From: CAZOEL01 sp964578835
GTDB taxonomy: Bacteria; Desulfobacterota; Syntrophobacteria; Syntrophobacterales; Syntrophobacteraceae
NCBI GenBank assembly: GCA_964578835.1
Contig: CAZOEL010000012.1
Coordinates: 1 to 64,000, forward strand
Reading direction: 5' to 3'
Length of the DNA: 64,000 bases
A program made the position numbers and the translations under genes. Shown here piece after piece: positions 19,967 to 28,111 of this stretch; position 1 is the first letter of the stretch; every line of letters begins with the position of its first letter. A model generated the notes under the pieces. It was given only the letters and a program-made list of their open reading frames with translations, was not told the origin of the DNA and searched no databases.

Positions 19967-20593
19967 TTGGGACAGAAGGTACATCCTACCGGTTTCCGAC
20001 TGGGTGTCATCAAGACTTGGGACTCTAAATGGTTCGCCACTAAGGATTACCCAAAGCTGGTATTTGAAGATCGCACCATCAGGGATTATCTTAAGGGGCG
20101 TCTTTACCATGCCGGCATTGCCAAGGTTGAAATAGAGAGAGCGGCGAATAAGGTTAAGATTCGCATTTTTACAGCTCGCCCCGGCATCGTCATTGGAAAG
20201 AAGGGCTCCGAGATTGAAGCCTTGAGACAGGATCTCGAGAAGAAATTCAAACGCGAAATCCTCATAGACATCCAGGAAGTTCGCCGCCCCGAGCTCGACG
20301 CCACATTGGTTGGCGAAAATATTTCCCTGCAGCTTGTAAGACGAGTGGCTTTCCGCCGCGCAATGAAGCGCGCAGTCGGCGCCGCGCTCAAGTTTGGCGC
20401 CAAGGGCGTCCGCGTGGCATGCGCCGGCCGCCTTGGCGGAGCAGAAATGGCCAGGAGGGAATGGTATCGGGAGGGGCGCGTCCCACTTCACACTCTTAGA
20501 GCGGATATCGATTACGGCACTGCCCTCGCCAAGACGACTTACGGCATTATCGGCGTCAAGTGCTGGATCTTCAAGGGCGAGGTACTGCCCTGA
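19967..20593 (+). CDS. rpsC: 30S ribosomal protein S3
   Basis: S3 guards the mRNA entry channel. The 208-residue protein begins MGQKVHPTGFRLGVIKTWDS. It has the KH domain motif ARPGIVIGKKGSEIEALRQD (about 66-85) and the C-terminal GRLGGAEMARREWYREGRVP. The start codon is TTG, with TGGAGG 6 bases upstream. The 196-base gap to rplP carries a heptad-built inverted repeat. Confidence 0.97.
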   Translation: MGQKVHPTGFRLGVIKTWDSKWFATKDYPKLVFEDRTIRDYLKGRLYHAGIAKVEIERAANKVKIRIFTARPGIVIGKKGSEIEALRQDLEKKFKREILIDIQEVRRPELDATLVGENISLQLVRRVAFRRAMKRAVGAALKFGAKGVRVACAGRLGGAEMARREWYREGRVPLHTLRADIDYGTALAKTTYGIIGVKCWIFKGEVLP

Positions 20594-20629
20594 TAGCGCC
20601 GCAGGCGTAAGGCTCTTGTAACCGGCACT

Positions 20630-20767
20630 TGGCTGATGGCTGACAGCTGATAGGGGTTCCGCCCTTAGCTCGCCGAATGCTGCCGGATCATGACCGAAGC
20701 ATTTTGCGGTTGCTGGAATCCGTTCTATCAGCTATGAGCCATGAGCCAGAGGCCATGGGTCCTGAGC
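20630..20767. repeat. Heptad-built inverted repeat (rpsC-rplP spacer)
   Basis: The left arm holds TGGCTGA, TGGCTGA, CAGCTGA (20630-20650) followed by TAG. The right arm holds six in-phase 7-mers from 20726: TATCAGC, TATGAGC, CATGAGC, CAGAGGC, CATGGGT, CCTGAGC. Positions 20630-20653 are an imperfect inverted repeat of 20725-20748, about 20 of 24 matching. The middle (20654-20724) is unique sequence. The words differ from those in the rplC-rplD gap, but the design is the same. Confidence 0.8.
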
Positions 20768-20789
20768 CTAGTGTACAGGAGAAGATCAA

Positions 20790-21206
20790 ATGTTAGCTCC
20801 AAAACGAGTAAAGCACAGAAAACAACAGAAGGGGCGCATGCGTGGAGCCGCGTACCGCGGAAGCGATATTAGCTTCGGAGACTTCGGTCTCAAGGCTCTT
20901 GAATGCGGACGCCTTACTTCGAGGCAAATAGAAGCTGCGCGCGTCGCCATCACCCGTCATGTAAAGCGCGGAGGGCAGGTCTGGATCAGATTCTTCCCCG
21001 ATACTCCTTATACGAAGAAGCCCGCGGAAACTCGTATGGGAAAAGGTAAAGGAGCTCCGGAAGGCTGGGTTTCCATTGTCAAGCCCGGACGCGTCTTGTA
21101 CGAAATCAAGGGAGTCTCCGAGGAAGTTGCTCGCCAAGCGCTTCTTCTCGCTTCCCAAAAGCTCCCCATCGCAACGCGCTTTGTCTCTAGACAGGATGTA
21201 TTATGA
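20790..21206 (+). CDS. rplP: 50S ribosomal protein L16
   Basis: L16 lies at the A site near the peptidyl transferase centre. The 138-residue protein starts MLAPKRVKHRKQQKGRMRG and holds RMGKGKGAPEGWVSIVKPGR (about 82-101), both diagnostic. CAGGAGAAG lies upstream of ATG. Its end overlaps rpmC by 4 bases (ATGA). Confidence 0.97.
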   Translation: MLAPKRVKHRKQQKGRMRGAAYRGSDISFGDFGLKALECGRLTSRQIEAARVAITRHVKRGGQVWIRFFPDTPYTKKPAETRMGKGKGAPEGWVSIVKPGRVLYEIKGVSEEVARQALLLASQKLPIATRFVSRQDVL

Positions 21207-21403
21207 AAGTCAGCTCATTACGCGACATGACTAAAGACGAGTTGCAGCACAAGCTCAAGGAGCTTCGAGAGGCGCTGTTCAATTTGAAGTTTCAGCAGGC
21301 CACGGGGCAACTCGAAAACACTGCGCAACTTAAGAAAACACGCAAAAGCATCGCACAGACCTTAACGGTTTTGAGTGAGATGGACCGTAAGTCTGCGGCA
21401 TGA
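21203..21403 (+). CDS. rpmC: 50S ribosomal protein L29
   Basis: L29 lies at the tunnel exit beside L23. The 66-residue protein is a helical hairpin with LRDMTKDELQHKLKELREAL and FQQATGQLENTAQLKKTRKS, as expected. It overlaps rplP by 4 bases, suggesting coupled translation, and rpsQ follows after 10 bases. Confidence 0.96.
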   Translation: MKVSSLRDMTKDELQHKLKELREALFNLKFQQATGQLENTAQLKKTRKSIAQTLTVLSEMDRKSAA

Positions 21404-21413
21404 GGTTGAGGCA

Positions 21414-21677
21414 ATGGAAGAGAATAAATCCAGTCGTAAGACTCGCGTCGGAACGGTAGTCAGCAACAAAATGGACAAGACGGTCGTCGTTTCTGTTGAG
21501 CGCCTTATCCATCACCACCAATATCGAAAATTCGTCCGCCGACGCAATAAGTTCAAGGCGCATGACGCTCAGAACGCTTGCCAAATTGGCGATCGCGTCC
21601 TCATTGAAGAAAGCCGCCCCCTCAGCAAAGACAAACGCTGGGTGGTGGTCGAGGTTATTGAGAAGACTGCCGTTTGA
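21414..21677 (+). CDS. rpsQ: 30S ribosomal protein S17
   Basis: S17 binds 16S rRNA in the 30S body. ATG 21414 gives 87 residues beginning MEENKSSRKTRVGTVVSNKM; TGAGG precedes it. The upstream in-frame ATG at 21375 lies inside rpmC and is less likely. MDKTVVVSVERLIHHHQYRK and CQIGDRVLIEESRPLSKDKR are typical of S17. Confidence 0.95.
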   Translation: MEENKSSRKTRVGTVVSNKMDKTVVVSVERLIHHHQYRKFVRRRNKFKAHDAQNACQIGDRVLIEESRPLSKDKRWVVVEVIEKTAV

Positions 21678-21705
21678 CAACCGGTTTTCATTCTCAGTTT
21701 TGCGC

Positions 21706-21722
21706 CTGCCGACGTACGGCAG
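21706..21722 (+). other. Short hairpin in the rpsQ-rplN spacer
   Basis: CTGCCG (21706-21711) pairs with CGGCAG (21717-21722) around ACGTA. No T-run follows. It lies 25 bases before rplN, near its ribosome-binding region. The role is unknown. Confidence 0.4.
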
Positions 21723-21747
21723 AAGCGATACAATTATGGAGTAAGCC

Positions 21748-22116
21748 ATGATTCAAGCGGAAACCCAGCTCAACGCCGCGGATAATTCCGGAGCCAAGCG
21801 TCTATACTGCATCAAGGTTCTCGGAGGAACGCGCAAGAGATATGCTTCCCTCGGAGACATCATCGTTGTTTCCGTCAAGGAAGCCATTCCGAATGCGAAG
21901 GTTAAAAAAGGCGATGTTCTCAAAGCCGTAGTCGTTCGCACCAAAAAGGAGGTGCGCCGCGTCGACGGCTCCTACATCAAATTCGATGACAATTCGGCCG
22001 TGCTCATCAACGCGGCCAGAGAACCCATTGGAACTCGTATCTTCGGACCAGTTGCCAGGGAGTTGCGAGCAAAACAATTCATGAAAATCATTTCGTTGGC
22101 TCCCGAGGTGCTTTAA
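21748..22116 (+). CDS. rplN: 50S ribosomal protein L14
   Basis: L14 forms part of the subunit interface. The 122-residue protein begins MIQAETQLNAADNSGAKRLY and ends with MKIISLAPEVL, the normal family start and end. VVRTKKEVRRVDGSYIKFDD is in the middle. It follows the usual order rpmC-rpsQ-rplN-rplX. Confidence 0.97.
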   Translation: MIQAETQLNAADNSGAKRLYCIKVLGGTRKRYASLGDIIVVSVKEAIPNAKVKKGDVLKAVVVRTKKEVRRVDGSYIKFDDNSAVLINAAREPIGTRIFGPVARELRAKQFMKIISLAPEVL

Positions 22117-22136
22117 CGGGACAAGGGGCTTGTTCA

Positions 22137-22466
22137 ATGGAAGCCGTAAAAAAGTTTAAAATTAAAAAAAATGATGTGGTAATGGTAATTGCCGGGAAGG
22201 ATAAGGGCAAGACCGGAAAGGTCATGCGCATTATCCCCAAAAGCGAGAGGGCCATTGTGGAAAAGATCAACATGGTCAAGCGCCACATGAAGCCCAATCA
22301 GCAAAACCGTCAAGGTGGGATCCTCGAAAAGGAATCGCCCATCTCTATTTCTAACTTAATGCTCGTATGTTCTAAATGTACTGACCCGACCAGAGTGGGC
22401 TATAAGAAGCTCGAGGATGATCGCAAGGTGCGCTTCTGCAAGAAGTGCAACGAAGTGATCGACTAA
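22137..22466 (+). CDS. rplX: 50S ribosomal protein L24
   Basis: L24 initiates 50S assembly. The 109-residue protein has the KOW motif KKNDVVMVIAGKDKGKTGKV (about 9-28) and RHMKPNQQNRQGGILEKESP. The C-terminal part holds two CxxC pairs (CSKC and CKKC, about 21 residues apart), so this is a zinc-ribbon form of L24. It follows rplN by 20 bases. Confidence 0.97.
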   Translation: MEAVKKFKIKKNDVVMVIAGKDKGKTGKVMRIIPKSERAIVEKINMVKRHMKPNQQNRQGGILEKESPISISNLMLVCSKCTDPTRVGYKKLEDDRKVRFCKKCNEVID

Positions 22467-22505
22467 GGACGTCCGCTCATAGAGGCTCGGGATTGGAGGC
22501 GGTTC

Positions 22506-23045
22506 ATGGCGCGATTAAAGGAATTGTACCACAAAGAGGTGGCTCCCAAGCTCAAAGAGCAGTTCAACTACAAAAGTTCCATGCAGATTCCCAGAATGGC
22601 CAAGATCGTTCTGAATATGGGACTGGGTGAAGCGATTCAAAACATCAAGATTCTTGATTCCGCAACTGCGGAATTGACGCAGATAAGCGGCCAAAAGCCC
22701 GTCATCACGCGCGCTCGTCAGAGCATCGCCGCTTTTAAGCTGCGCAAAGGCATGCCAATCGGCTGTATGGTTACGTTGCGCGGCGATCGCATGTACGAAT
22801 TTTACGATAAGCTGGTCAATGTTGCGCTTCCCCGCGTTCGAGACTTCCGCGGCGTATCTTCAAAGGCGCTCGATGGTAGGGGCAATTACACCCTCGGCGT
22901 CAAAGAACAGATTATCTTTCCCGAGATCGATTATGATAAAATCGACAAGATCAAGGGGATGAACATCACTATCGTCACCACTGCTAAAACGGATGAGGAA
23001 GCGCGCACCCTTCTCGCTCTTATGGGCATGCCGTTCAAGCATTGA
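22506..23045 (+). CDS. rplE: 50S ribosomal protein L5
   Basis: L5 binds 5S rRNA in the central protuberance. The 179-residue protein has the family length. It contains NYKSSMQIPRMAKIVLNMGL, TRARQSIAAFKLRKGMPIGC and, near the end, GMNITIVTTAKTDEEARTLL. GGAGG lies upstream of the ATG. It follows rplX in the standard order. Confidence 0.98.
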   Translation: MARLKELYHKEVAPKLKEQFNYKSSMQIPRMAKIVLNMGLGEAIQNIKILDSATAELTQISGQKPVITRARQSIAAFKLRKGMPIGCMVTLRGDRMYEFYDKLVNVALPRVRDFRGVSSKALDGRGNYTLGVKEQIIFPEIDYDKIDKIKGMNITIVTTAKTDEEARTLLALMGMPFKH

Positions 23046-23061
23046 TTTAAAGGAGTCAGCT

Positions 23062-23247
23062 TTGGCCAAGAAATCAATTATTACAAAATCTCAACGTCCG
23101 CAGAAGTTCAAAGTCAGGGCCTATAACAGGTGCCCTATTTGCGGCCGACCAAGAGCGTTCATTCGCAAATTCGGGATCTGCCGTATTTGTTTTCGCAACA
23201 TGGCTCTTAATGCCGAGCTTCCCGGCGTGATCAAATCGAGCTGGTAG
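23062..23247 (+). CDS. rpsN: 30S ribosomal protein S14, zinc type
   Basis: S14 completes the 30S head. The start is TTG 23062, 6 bases after AAAGGAGT; upstream in-frame codons lie inside rplE. The 61-residue protein is the short zinc form, with CPIC and CRIC flanking GRPRAFIRKFGI. The C-terminal NMALNAELPGVIKSSW matches the family. Confidence 0.96.
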   Translation: MAKKSIITKSQRPQKFKVRAYNRCPICGRPRAFIRKFGICRICFRNMALNAELPGVIKSSW

Positions 23248-23276
23248 CAACGGGGAATAACAAGGAGCAGTTTTAT

Positions 23277-23675
23277 ATGGCCGTAACAGATCCAATAGCA
23301 GATCTTCTTACTCGCATACGAAACGGGCAAAAAGCTCGGTTCGACAAAGTCGATGTTCCCTCCTCCAAAATGAAGGTCAATATCGCGCGCATTTTGAAGG
23401 ACGAGGGATATATAAAGAATTTCAAGTTGATTCGTGACAATAAGCAAGGCGTCCTACGAGTCCAGCTCAAGTACGCAACCGCTCGAGAAGCCGCGATTGT
23501 GGGCTTGAAGCGAATCAGCAAGCCCGGATGCAGGATTTATGTTGGGCACGAGGACATTCCGAAAGTGATGAACGGTCTTGGTGTTGTCATCTTGTCCACA
23601 TCCAAAGGGATCATGACTGACCGTCAGGCTAGAAGCGCAGGTATTGGCGGCGAGCTGCTGTGCTCTGTCTGGTAG
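23277..23675 (+). CDS. rpsH: 30S ribosomal protein S8
   Basis: S8 organises the central 16S domain and in E. coli represses the spc operon. The 132-residue protein begins MAVTDPIADLLTRIRNGQKA. It ends with STSKGIMTDRQARSAGIGGE followed by LLCSVW, both diagnostic. AAGGAG is upstream of ATG. Confidence 0.98.
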   Translation: MAVTDPIADLLTRIRNGQKARFDKVDVPSSKMKVNIARILKDEGYIKNFKLIRDNKQGVLRVQLKYATAREAAIVGLKRISKPGCRIYVGHEDIPKVMNGLGVVILSTSKGIMTDRQARSAGIGGELLCSVW

Positions 23676-23763
23676 GATTTTTAGTAGTTGACGATCGCGG
23701 GATTCTCACCGGCGCCTGGCCCTGGACCCGAAATCCTCAACTCGATCTGTAAGGAGTTGGAAA

Positions 23764-24306
23764 ATGTCGCGAGTGGGAAAACTTCCCATCAACATACCTA
23801 GTGGCGTCAGTATCGCTATCGATGATCGAGTCGTTACGGTTAAGGGACCGAAAGGCGTTCTTTCCCATACGGTTCCTTCGCTTGTCGATATTTCTGCTGA
23901 CCAGAGCACAATCAGTATTCTTCGAAAAGATAATTCCAATCCCGCCCGCGCGCTGCACGGCCTGACCCGCGCGTTGGTAAGCAACATGGTCGTCGGCGTC
24001 AGCCAGGGATTTTCGAAAGGCATGGAAATTCAGGGTACTGGCTATAGAGCGGAAGTGCAAGGCAACATACTGACCCTAAATCTCGGGTATTCACATCCGA
24101 TTCAATTCGTTCTTCCCGAAGGAATTGCTGCGACCGTTGAAAGGCAAACCATCATTCGTCTCGAAGGCATAAATAAGGAGCTTCTCGGGCAAACGGCAGC
24201 AAAGATCCGAGCGCTTAGGCCTGCTGAGCCGTACAAAGGCAAGGGAATTCGTTACACCGGCGAATACATACACAGAAAAGCTGGCAAAGCCGGTTCAAAG
24301 AAGTAG
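23764..24306 (+). CDS. rplF: 50S ribosomal protein L6
   Basis: L6 lies near the factor-binding site. The 180-residue protein starts MSRVGKLPINIPSGVSIAID. It contains KGFSKGMEIQGTGYRAEVQG-like repeats and ends with EPYKGKGIRYTGEYIHRKAG. TAAGGAG precedes ATG. The 88-base gap after rpsH has no clear element. Confidence 0.98.
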   Translation: MSRVGKLPINIPSGVSIAIDDRVVTVKGPKGVLSHTVPSLVDISADQSTISILRKDNSNPARALHGLTRALVSNMVVGVSQGFSKGMEIQGTGYRAEVQGNILTLNLGYSHPIQFVLPEGIAATVERQTIIRLEGINKELLGQTAAKIRALRPAEPYKGKGIRYTGEYIHRKAGKAGSKK

Positions 24307-24324
24307 CATAACAGGGGAAAAAAG

Positions 24325-24696
24325 ATGGCGACTACTATTATTGCGCGTGAAGAGGCAAGGCTTAAGCGTAAGAGAAGCATCCGCAAGAAGGTGCACGGCA
24401 CCAGCGAACGCCCTCGGCTGTCTGTCTTCCGGAGCGACAAGCATATTTATGCACAGATTATTGATGACGCTCTCGGCGCAACGCTGGTGGCAGCGTCGAC
24501 GCTGTCTCCTGACTACAAGCAAATGGAGCCCTCCAAGGGAAAGCTCGAAGCAGCAAAACGCATCGGAGAGCTTGTTGCGCGCAAGGCGCTTGAAGGCGGC
24601 ATCACCAAAGTTGTCTTCGATCGTAATGGCTTTATTTACCACGGCCGCATCAAAGCCCTCGCAGATGCCGCAAGGCAGGCAGGGCTCGATTTCTAG
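24325..24696 (+). CDS. rplR: 50S ribosomal protein L18
   Basis: L18 binds 5S rRNA with L5. The 123-residue protein has RPRLSVFRSDKHIYAQIIDD and the conserved C-terminal FDRNGFIYHGRIKALADAAR. AGGGGAAAA lies upstream of ATG. It follows rplF by 18 bases in the standard spc order. Confidence 0.97.
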   Translation: MATTIIAREEARLKRKRSIRKKVHGTSERPRLSVFRSDKHIYAQIIDDALGATLVAASTLSPDYKQMEPSKGKLEAAKRIGELVARKALEGGITKVVFDRNGFIYHGRIKALADAARQAGLDF

Positions 24697-24723
24697 CGGA
24701 ATCCAAAATTTTTACATGGAGGC

Positions 24724-25230
24724 ATGCAATTGCTAAACGTTGAATCAAGCCAGCTTCAGCTCATCGATAAGGTGGTTCACATCAGCCGCGTGGCCAAGGT
24801 CGTCAAAGGCGGGCGGCGCTTTTCGTTCAGCGCTATTGTCGTCGTCGGCGACGGAAAAGGCAAAGTAGGCTTCAGCCTCGGCAAAGCGAACGAAGTCCCC
24901 GAAGCCATTCGCAAGGGGTTGGAATCCGCCAAAAGAGGGATGTTTGAGGTGCCTTTAGTTGACGGCACCATCCCGCACGAGATTCTCGGCCATTTTGGCG
25001 CCTCCTCGGTTGTCTTGAAGCCGGCATCCCCCGGAACCGGCGTCATCGCAGGCGGGGCTGTCCGGGCCATTATGGAAGCAGCCGGAATCTCCAACATTCT
25101 CTCAAAATGCATAGGATCCAGGAATCCCCACAATGTGGTCAAGGCGACATTGCAGGGATTGCGGAATCTTCGAAGCGCCGACCGCGTTGCAAAGACGCGC
25201 GGTAAGGATCTTCAGGAGATCAAATCTTAG
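24724..25230 (+). CDS. rpsE: 30S ribosomal protein S5
   Basis: S5 contributes to decoding fidelity and mRNA unwinding. The 168-residue protein has the double-stranded RNA-binding N-terminal part with KVVHISRVAKVVKGGRRFSF, then VVVGDGKGKVGFSLGKANEV, and the C-terminal part with GGAVRAIMEAAGISNILSKC. The ATG at 24724 follows TGGAGGC. The gap to rpmD carries a periodic inverted repeat. Confidence 0.97.
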   Translation: MQLLNVESSQLQLIDKVVHISRVAKVVKGGRRFSFSAIVVVGDGKGKVGFSLGKANEVPEAIRKGLESAKRGMFEVPLVDGTIPHEILGHFGASSVVLKPASPGTGVIAGGAVRAIMEAAGISNILSKCIGSRNPHNVVKATLQGLRNLRSADRVAKTRGKDLQEIKS

Positions 25231-25232
25231 TA

Positions 25233-25331
25233 GAGCCAGTGTAAGTGGTTAGTCTCAGTGTGAGTGTGAACGGACTTCACTGGCTCGTGAGCTTCACGGT
25301 TATGCTCATACTGACGCTAACCACTCACAGG
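25233..25331. repeat. Hexad-built inverted repeat (rpsE-rpmD spacer)
   Basis: The left arm runs AGTGTA, AGTGGTT, AGTCTC, AGTGTG, AGTGTG, AACGGA (25238-25274). The right arm runs TCACGG, TTATGC, TCATAC, TGACGC, TAACCAC, TCACAGG (25294-25331). The arms are imperfect inverted repeats of each other, for example GTGGTTAG against CTAACCAC. An inner perfect 9-bp pair GAGCCAGTG (25233-25241) / CACTGGCTC (25278-25286) also exists. The element fills nearly the entire 117-base gap and encodes nothing credible. Confidence 0.8.
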
Positions 25332-25347
25332 ATGAAAAGGACACGAC

Positions 25348-25542
25348 ATGACTACCAGCAATGCGAAGCCAATACAGGTAAAGCTTGTTCGCAGCCCCAT
25401 CGGGCGACCTGAAAAGCATCGTAAGGTTCTAAAAGCTCTTGGCCTCACACGCCTTAATAAGGCCGTTGATCTATATGCATCGCCTCAGATTTTGGGGGCT
25501 ATCCGCAAAGTGATTCATCTTGTTCAAGTTAGTGAGCGTTAA
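25348..25542 (+). CDS. rpmD: 50S ribosomal protein L30
   Basis: A 64-residue protein matching L30: IQVKLVRSPIGRPEKHRKVL then KALGLTRLNKAVDLYASPQI and a C-terminal VIHLVQVSE. AAAAGGACACGAC lies upstream of ATG, partly next to the periodic element. It lies between rpsE and rplO, the standard place. Confidence 0.95.
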   Translation: MTTSNAKPIQVKLVRSPIGRPEKHRKVLKALGLTRLNKAVDLYASPQILGAIRKVIHLVQVSER

Positions 25543-25574
25543 CAACATCTTTATCCAAGAATGGGCTCCTGAAT

Positions 25575-26033
25575 ATGAGATTATCTGATCTGGCTCCGGC
25601 GCCCGGAGCAAAAACCAGTAAGAAGAGAGTGGGACGCGGGTCCGGTTCCGGCCTCGGCAAAACAGCCGCGCGGGGATCCAAGGGGCAGAAAGCGCGATCA
25701 GGCGGCGGAACGCCTCCGTGGTTCGAAGGTGGACAGATGCCTCTGCAGCGGCGTATTCCGAAGCGTGGATTCACCAATCCATTCAAGAAGATCTATGCTA
25801 CTGTCAACTTAGACGATCTTCAGCGTTTTTCGGGCCTTACCGAGATACGGCTTGAGAACTTTAAAGAGGCTGGATTTTTGAAGAAATCGTGCGACGGGAT
25901 CAAGCTTCTCGCTTCCGGCGAGATTACTTCTCCCCTCACCATCCATGTGCATAAGGCCAGCGCTGCTGCGATAAGTAAGGTCGAAGCCGCCGGAGGTAGG
26001 ATTGAGATCATCTCACCGCCAAAGAGGAAATAA
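25575..26033 (+). CDS. rplO: 50S ribosomal protein L15
   Basis: A late-assembly 50S protein. The 152-residue chain has the long Gly/Arg-rich N-terminal extension (KRVGRGSGSGLGKTAARGSK, about 19-38) and the C-terminal domain. ATG 25575 gives MRLSDLAPAPGAKTSKKRVG. secY starts 4 bases after the stop. Confidence 0.97.
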   Translation: MRLSDLAPAPGAKTSKKRVGRGSGSGLGKTAARGSKGQKARSGGGTPPWFEGGQMPLQRRIPKRGFTNPFKKIYATVNLDDLQRFSGLTEIRLENFKEAGFLKKSCDGIKLLASGEITSPLTIHVHKASAAAISKVEAAGGRIEIISPPKRK

Positions 26034-26036
26034 AGA

Positions 26037-27344
26037 GTGCTCTCCGGTTTTCAAAACATAGGCAAAATTCCTGAGCTTAAACGCCGTATCCTGAATACGC
26101 TGCTCTTGATCGCCGTTTACCGCATTGGCGCGCACATTCCGACGCCGGGAATCAATTCTGAGGCATTATCGGCTTTCTTTAAGGCCGCGCAGGGCACTCT
26201 GCTTGGGCTTTTCGATATGTTTTCCGGCGGCGCAATGAGTCAGCTCTCGGTTTTTGCTCTCGGCATAATGCCCTACATCAGCGCGTCCATCATTTTGCAG
26301 TTGTTGACGGTTGTCATTCCGACCCTCGAGAGGCTGAGCAAGGAAGGCGAAGCCGGTCGCAAGAAGATAACCCAATACACTCGTTATGGAACAGTTGTCC
26401 TCAGCACTATTCAGGGCTTCGGCATCGCCTTCGGCCTGGAAGGCATGACAGGACCCGGCGGCGAGATGGTTGTGCTCGATCCAGGATGGCCCTTCCGCAT
26501 CATTACGGTCATAACCCTCACAGCAGGGACAGCGCTCATCATGTGGATCGGCGAGCAGATTACGGAGCGAGGTATAGGCAACGGCATCTCGCTTATAATC
26601 TTCGCAGGTATCGTCGCCGGGATTCCTAATGCGGTGGGGAACACCTTCAGGTTGGTTAACACTGGAGAAATGAGCATTTTCATTGCTCTTTCCATTCTTC
26701 TGATGATGGTGGTTGTCGTCGGCGCCATCATATTCATGGAGCGTGGACAACGACGCATTCAGGTCCAGTACGCAAAGAGGGTAGTCGGCAGGCGCGTTTA
26801 TGGAGGCCAAAACACACATATTCCTTTGAAGCTCAATACTTCTGGGGTTATTCCGCCTATTTTCGCGTCATCTATCATTATGTTCCCTGCAACCGTGGCC
26901 AATTTCATCCACGTGCCCTGGGTGCAAAGCATTGCGGCCGCTTTGATGCCCGGCCATTGGGCATACTCGGTTCTGTATGTAGGCTTCATTATCTTTTTCT
27001 GCTATTTCTACACCGCCATTGTGTTCAATCCCGTGGATGTCGCCGACAACATGAAAAAGTATGGCGGCTTTATCCCGGGCATTCGTCCTGGGAGACCTAC
27101 CGCGGAATACATAGACAAGGTTCTCAGCAGAATTACCTTGGGGGGGGCCGTTTATGTCTCCGCCGTCTGTGTTCTGCCCACTATACTAATTGGAAGATTC
27201 AATGTTCCTTTCTACTTTGGCGGAACTGCTCTGCTGATCGTTATTGGCGTTGCGATGGATACCCTTTCTCAGATCGAGGCCCATCTTTTGTCACGCCATT
27301 ATGAGGGATTTCTCAAGAAGGGACGCATTCGAGGCCGGCGATAA
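26037..27344 (+). CDS. secY: Preprotein translocase subunit SecY
   Basis: The channel subunit of SecYEG in the inner membrane. The 435-residue protein has about ten transmembrane helices. It contains RIGAHIPTPGINSEALSAFF near the start, FALGIMPYISASIILQLLTV (plug/TM2 region), GNGISLIIFAGIVAGIP and the late-loop GFIPGIRPGRPTAEYIDKVL. The start is GTG, just after rplO, suggesting coupled translation. Confidence 0.98.
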   Translation: MLSGFQNIGKIPELKRRILNTLLLIAVYRIGAHIPTPGINSEALSAFFKAAQGTLLGLFDMFSGGAMSQLSVFALGIMPYISASIILQLLTVVIPTLERLSKEGEAGRKKITQYTRYGTVVLSTIQGFGIAFGLEGMTGPGGEMVVLDPGWPFRIITVITLTAGTALIMWIGEQITERGIGNGISLIIFAGIVAGIPNAVGNTFRLVNTGEMSIFIALSILLMMVVVVGAIIFMERGQRRIQVQYAKRVVGRRVYGGQNTHIPLKLNTSGVIPPIFASSIIMFPATVANFIHVPWVQSIAAALMPGHWAYSVLYVGFIIFFCYFYTAIVFNPVDVADNMKKYGGFIPGIRPGRPTAEYIDKVLSRITLGGAVYVSAVCVLPTILIGRFNVPFYFGGTALLIVIGVAMDTLSQIEAHLLSRHYEGFLKKGRIRGRR

Positions 27345-27457
27345 CCCGTTTTCCGGAATTATTGTCTGCCCTGCCTGCTTATAGGTACGTGTGCGCCATG
27401 ACTGTCTGATGGAAGAAACACCAAAAGTCTCTTTACAACAAAGGGGAGGAAGGATTC

Positions 27458-28099
27458 ATGAACATTATTCTGTTGGGTCCGCCGGGAGCTGGTAAAGGAA
27501 CACAGGCTAAACGCTTGATCGACAAATACAGCATTCCACAGATTTCCACCGGAGACATGCTCCGAGCTGCTCTGAAGGAAGGCACGCCCTTGGGTCTCGA
27601 AGCCAAGAAGTACATGGATCAAGGCGCCTTGGTTCCCGATCAAGTTGTAATTGGGCTCGTTAAAGAGCGCATACAGAAGCCTGACTGCGCAAAAGGTTAT
27701 ATGCTTGATGGGTTTCCGCGGAATGTCAGCCAGGCTGAAGCGCTCGACAATATGCTCGGCGAGCTCAGCCAGAAGATCGATCATGTCGTTTCCATTGAAG
27801 TCCCGAGCGAAGAGCTCATGGGGCGGCTCACTGGCCGTCGCACTTGTAAGGCTTGTGGCGCTGGATTCCATGTGATGTTCGATCCTCCTAAGAAGGAGGG
27901 TGTTTGCGATAAATGCGGTGGAGAGCTGTATCAGCGCGATGACGACAATGAGGCGACTGTCGGCTCTCGTCTCAAGGTCTATGACGGGCAGACTAAGCCG
28001 TTGATCGATCATTATGAAAAGCAGAGCAAGCTCCGCCATGTTAACGGCGTTGGAGATATGAACGATATCTTTGGCAGGATAACATCCATTTTAGGATAG
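27458..28099 (+). CDS. adk: Adenylate kinase
   Basis: It interconverts 2 ADP with ATP and AMP in the cytoplasm. The P-loop GPPGAGKGT is at 7-15 and DGFPRNVSQAEALD near 84-97. The LID carries CxxC pairs (CKACG and CDKCG, about 129-152), so it is the long, zinc-LID form; 213 residues. The gene lies in the spc operon between secY and map, as usual. AAAGGGGAGGAAGG precedes ATG. Confidence 0.98.
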   Translation: MNIILLGPPGAGKGTQAKRLIDKYSIPQISTGDMLRAALKEGTPLGLEAKKYMDQGALVPDQVVIGLVKERIQKPDCAKGYMLDGFPRNVSQAEALDNMLGELSQKIDHVVSIEVPSEELMGRLTGRRTCKACGAGFHVMFDPPKKEGVCDKCGGELYQRDDDNEATVGSRLKVYDGQTKPLIDHYEKQSKLRHVNGVGDMNDIFGRITSILG

Positions 28100-28111
28100 A
28101 GGTTTCATCCA

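Noticed and set aside
23676..23763. Possible fifth periodic inverted repeat between rpsH and rplF
   Set aside because: GTTGA and TCAAC occur on both sides but the pairing is short and no 6/7-base phasing is visible.
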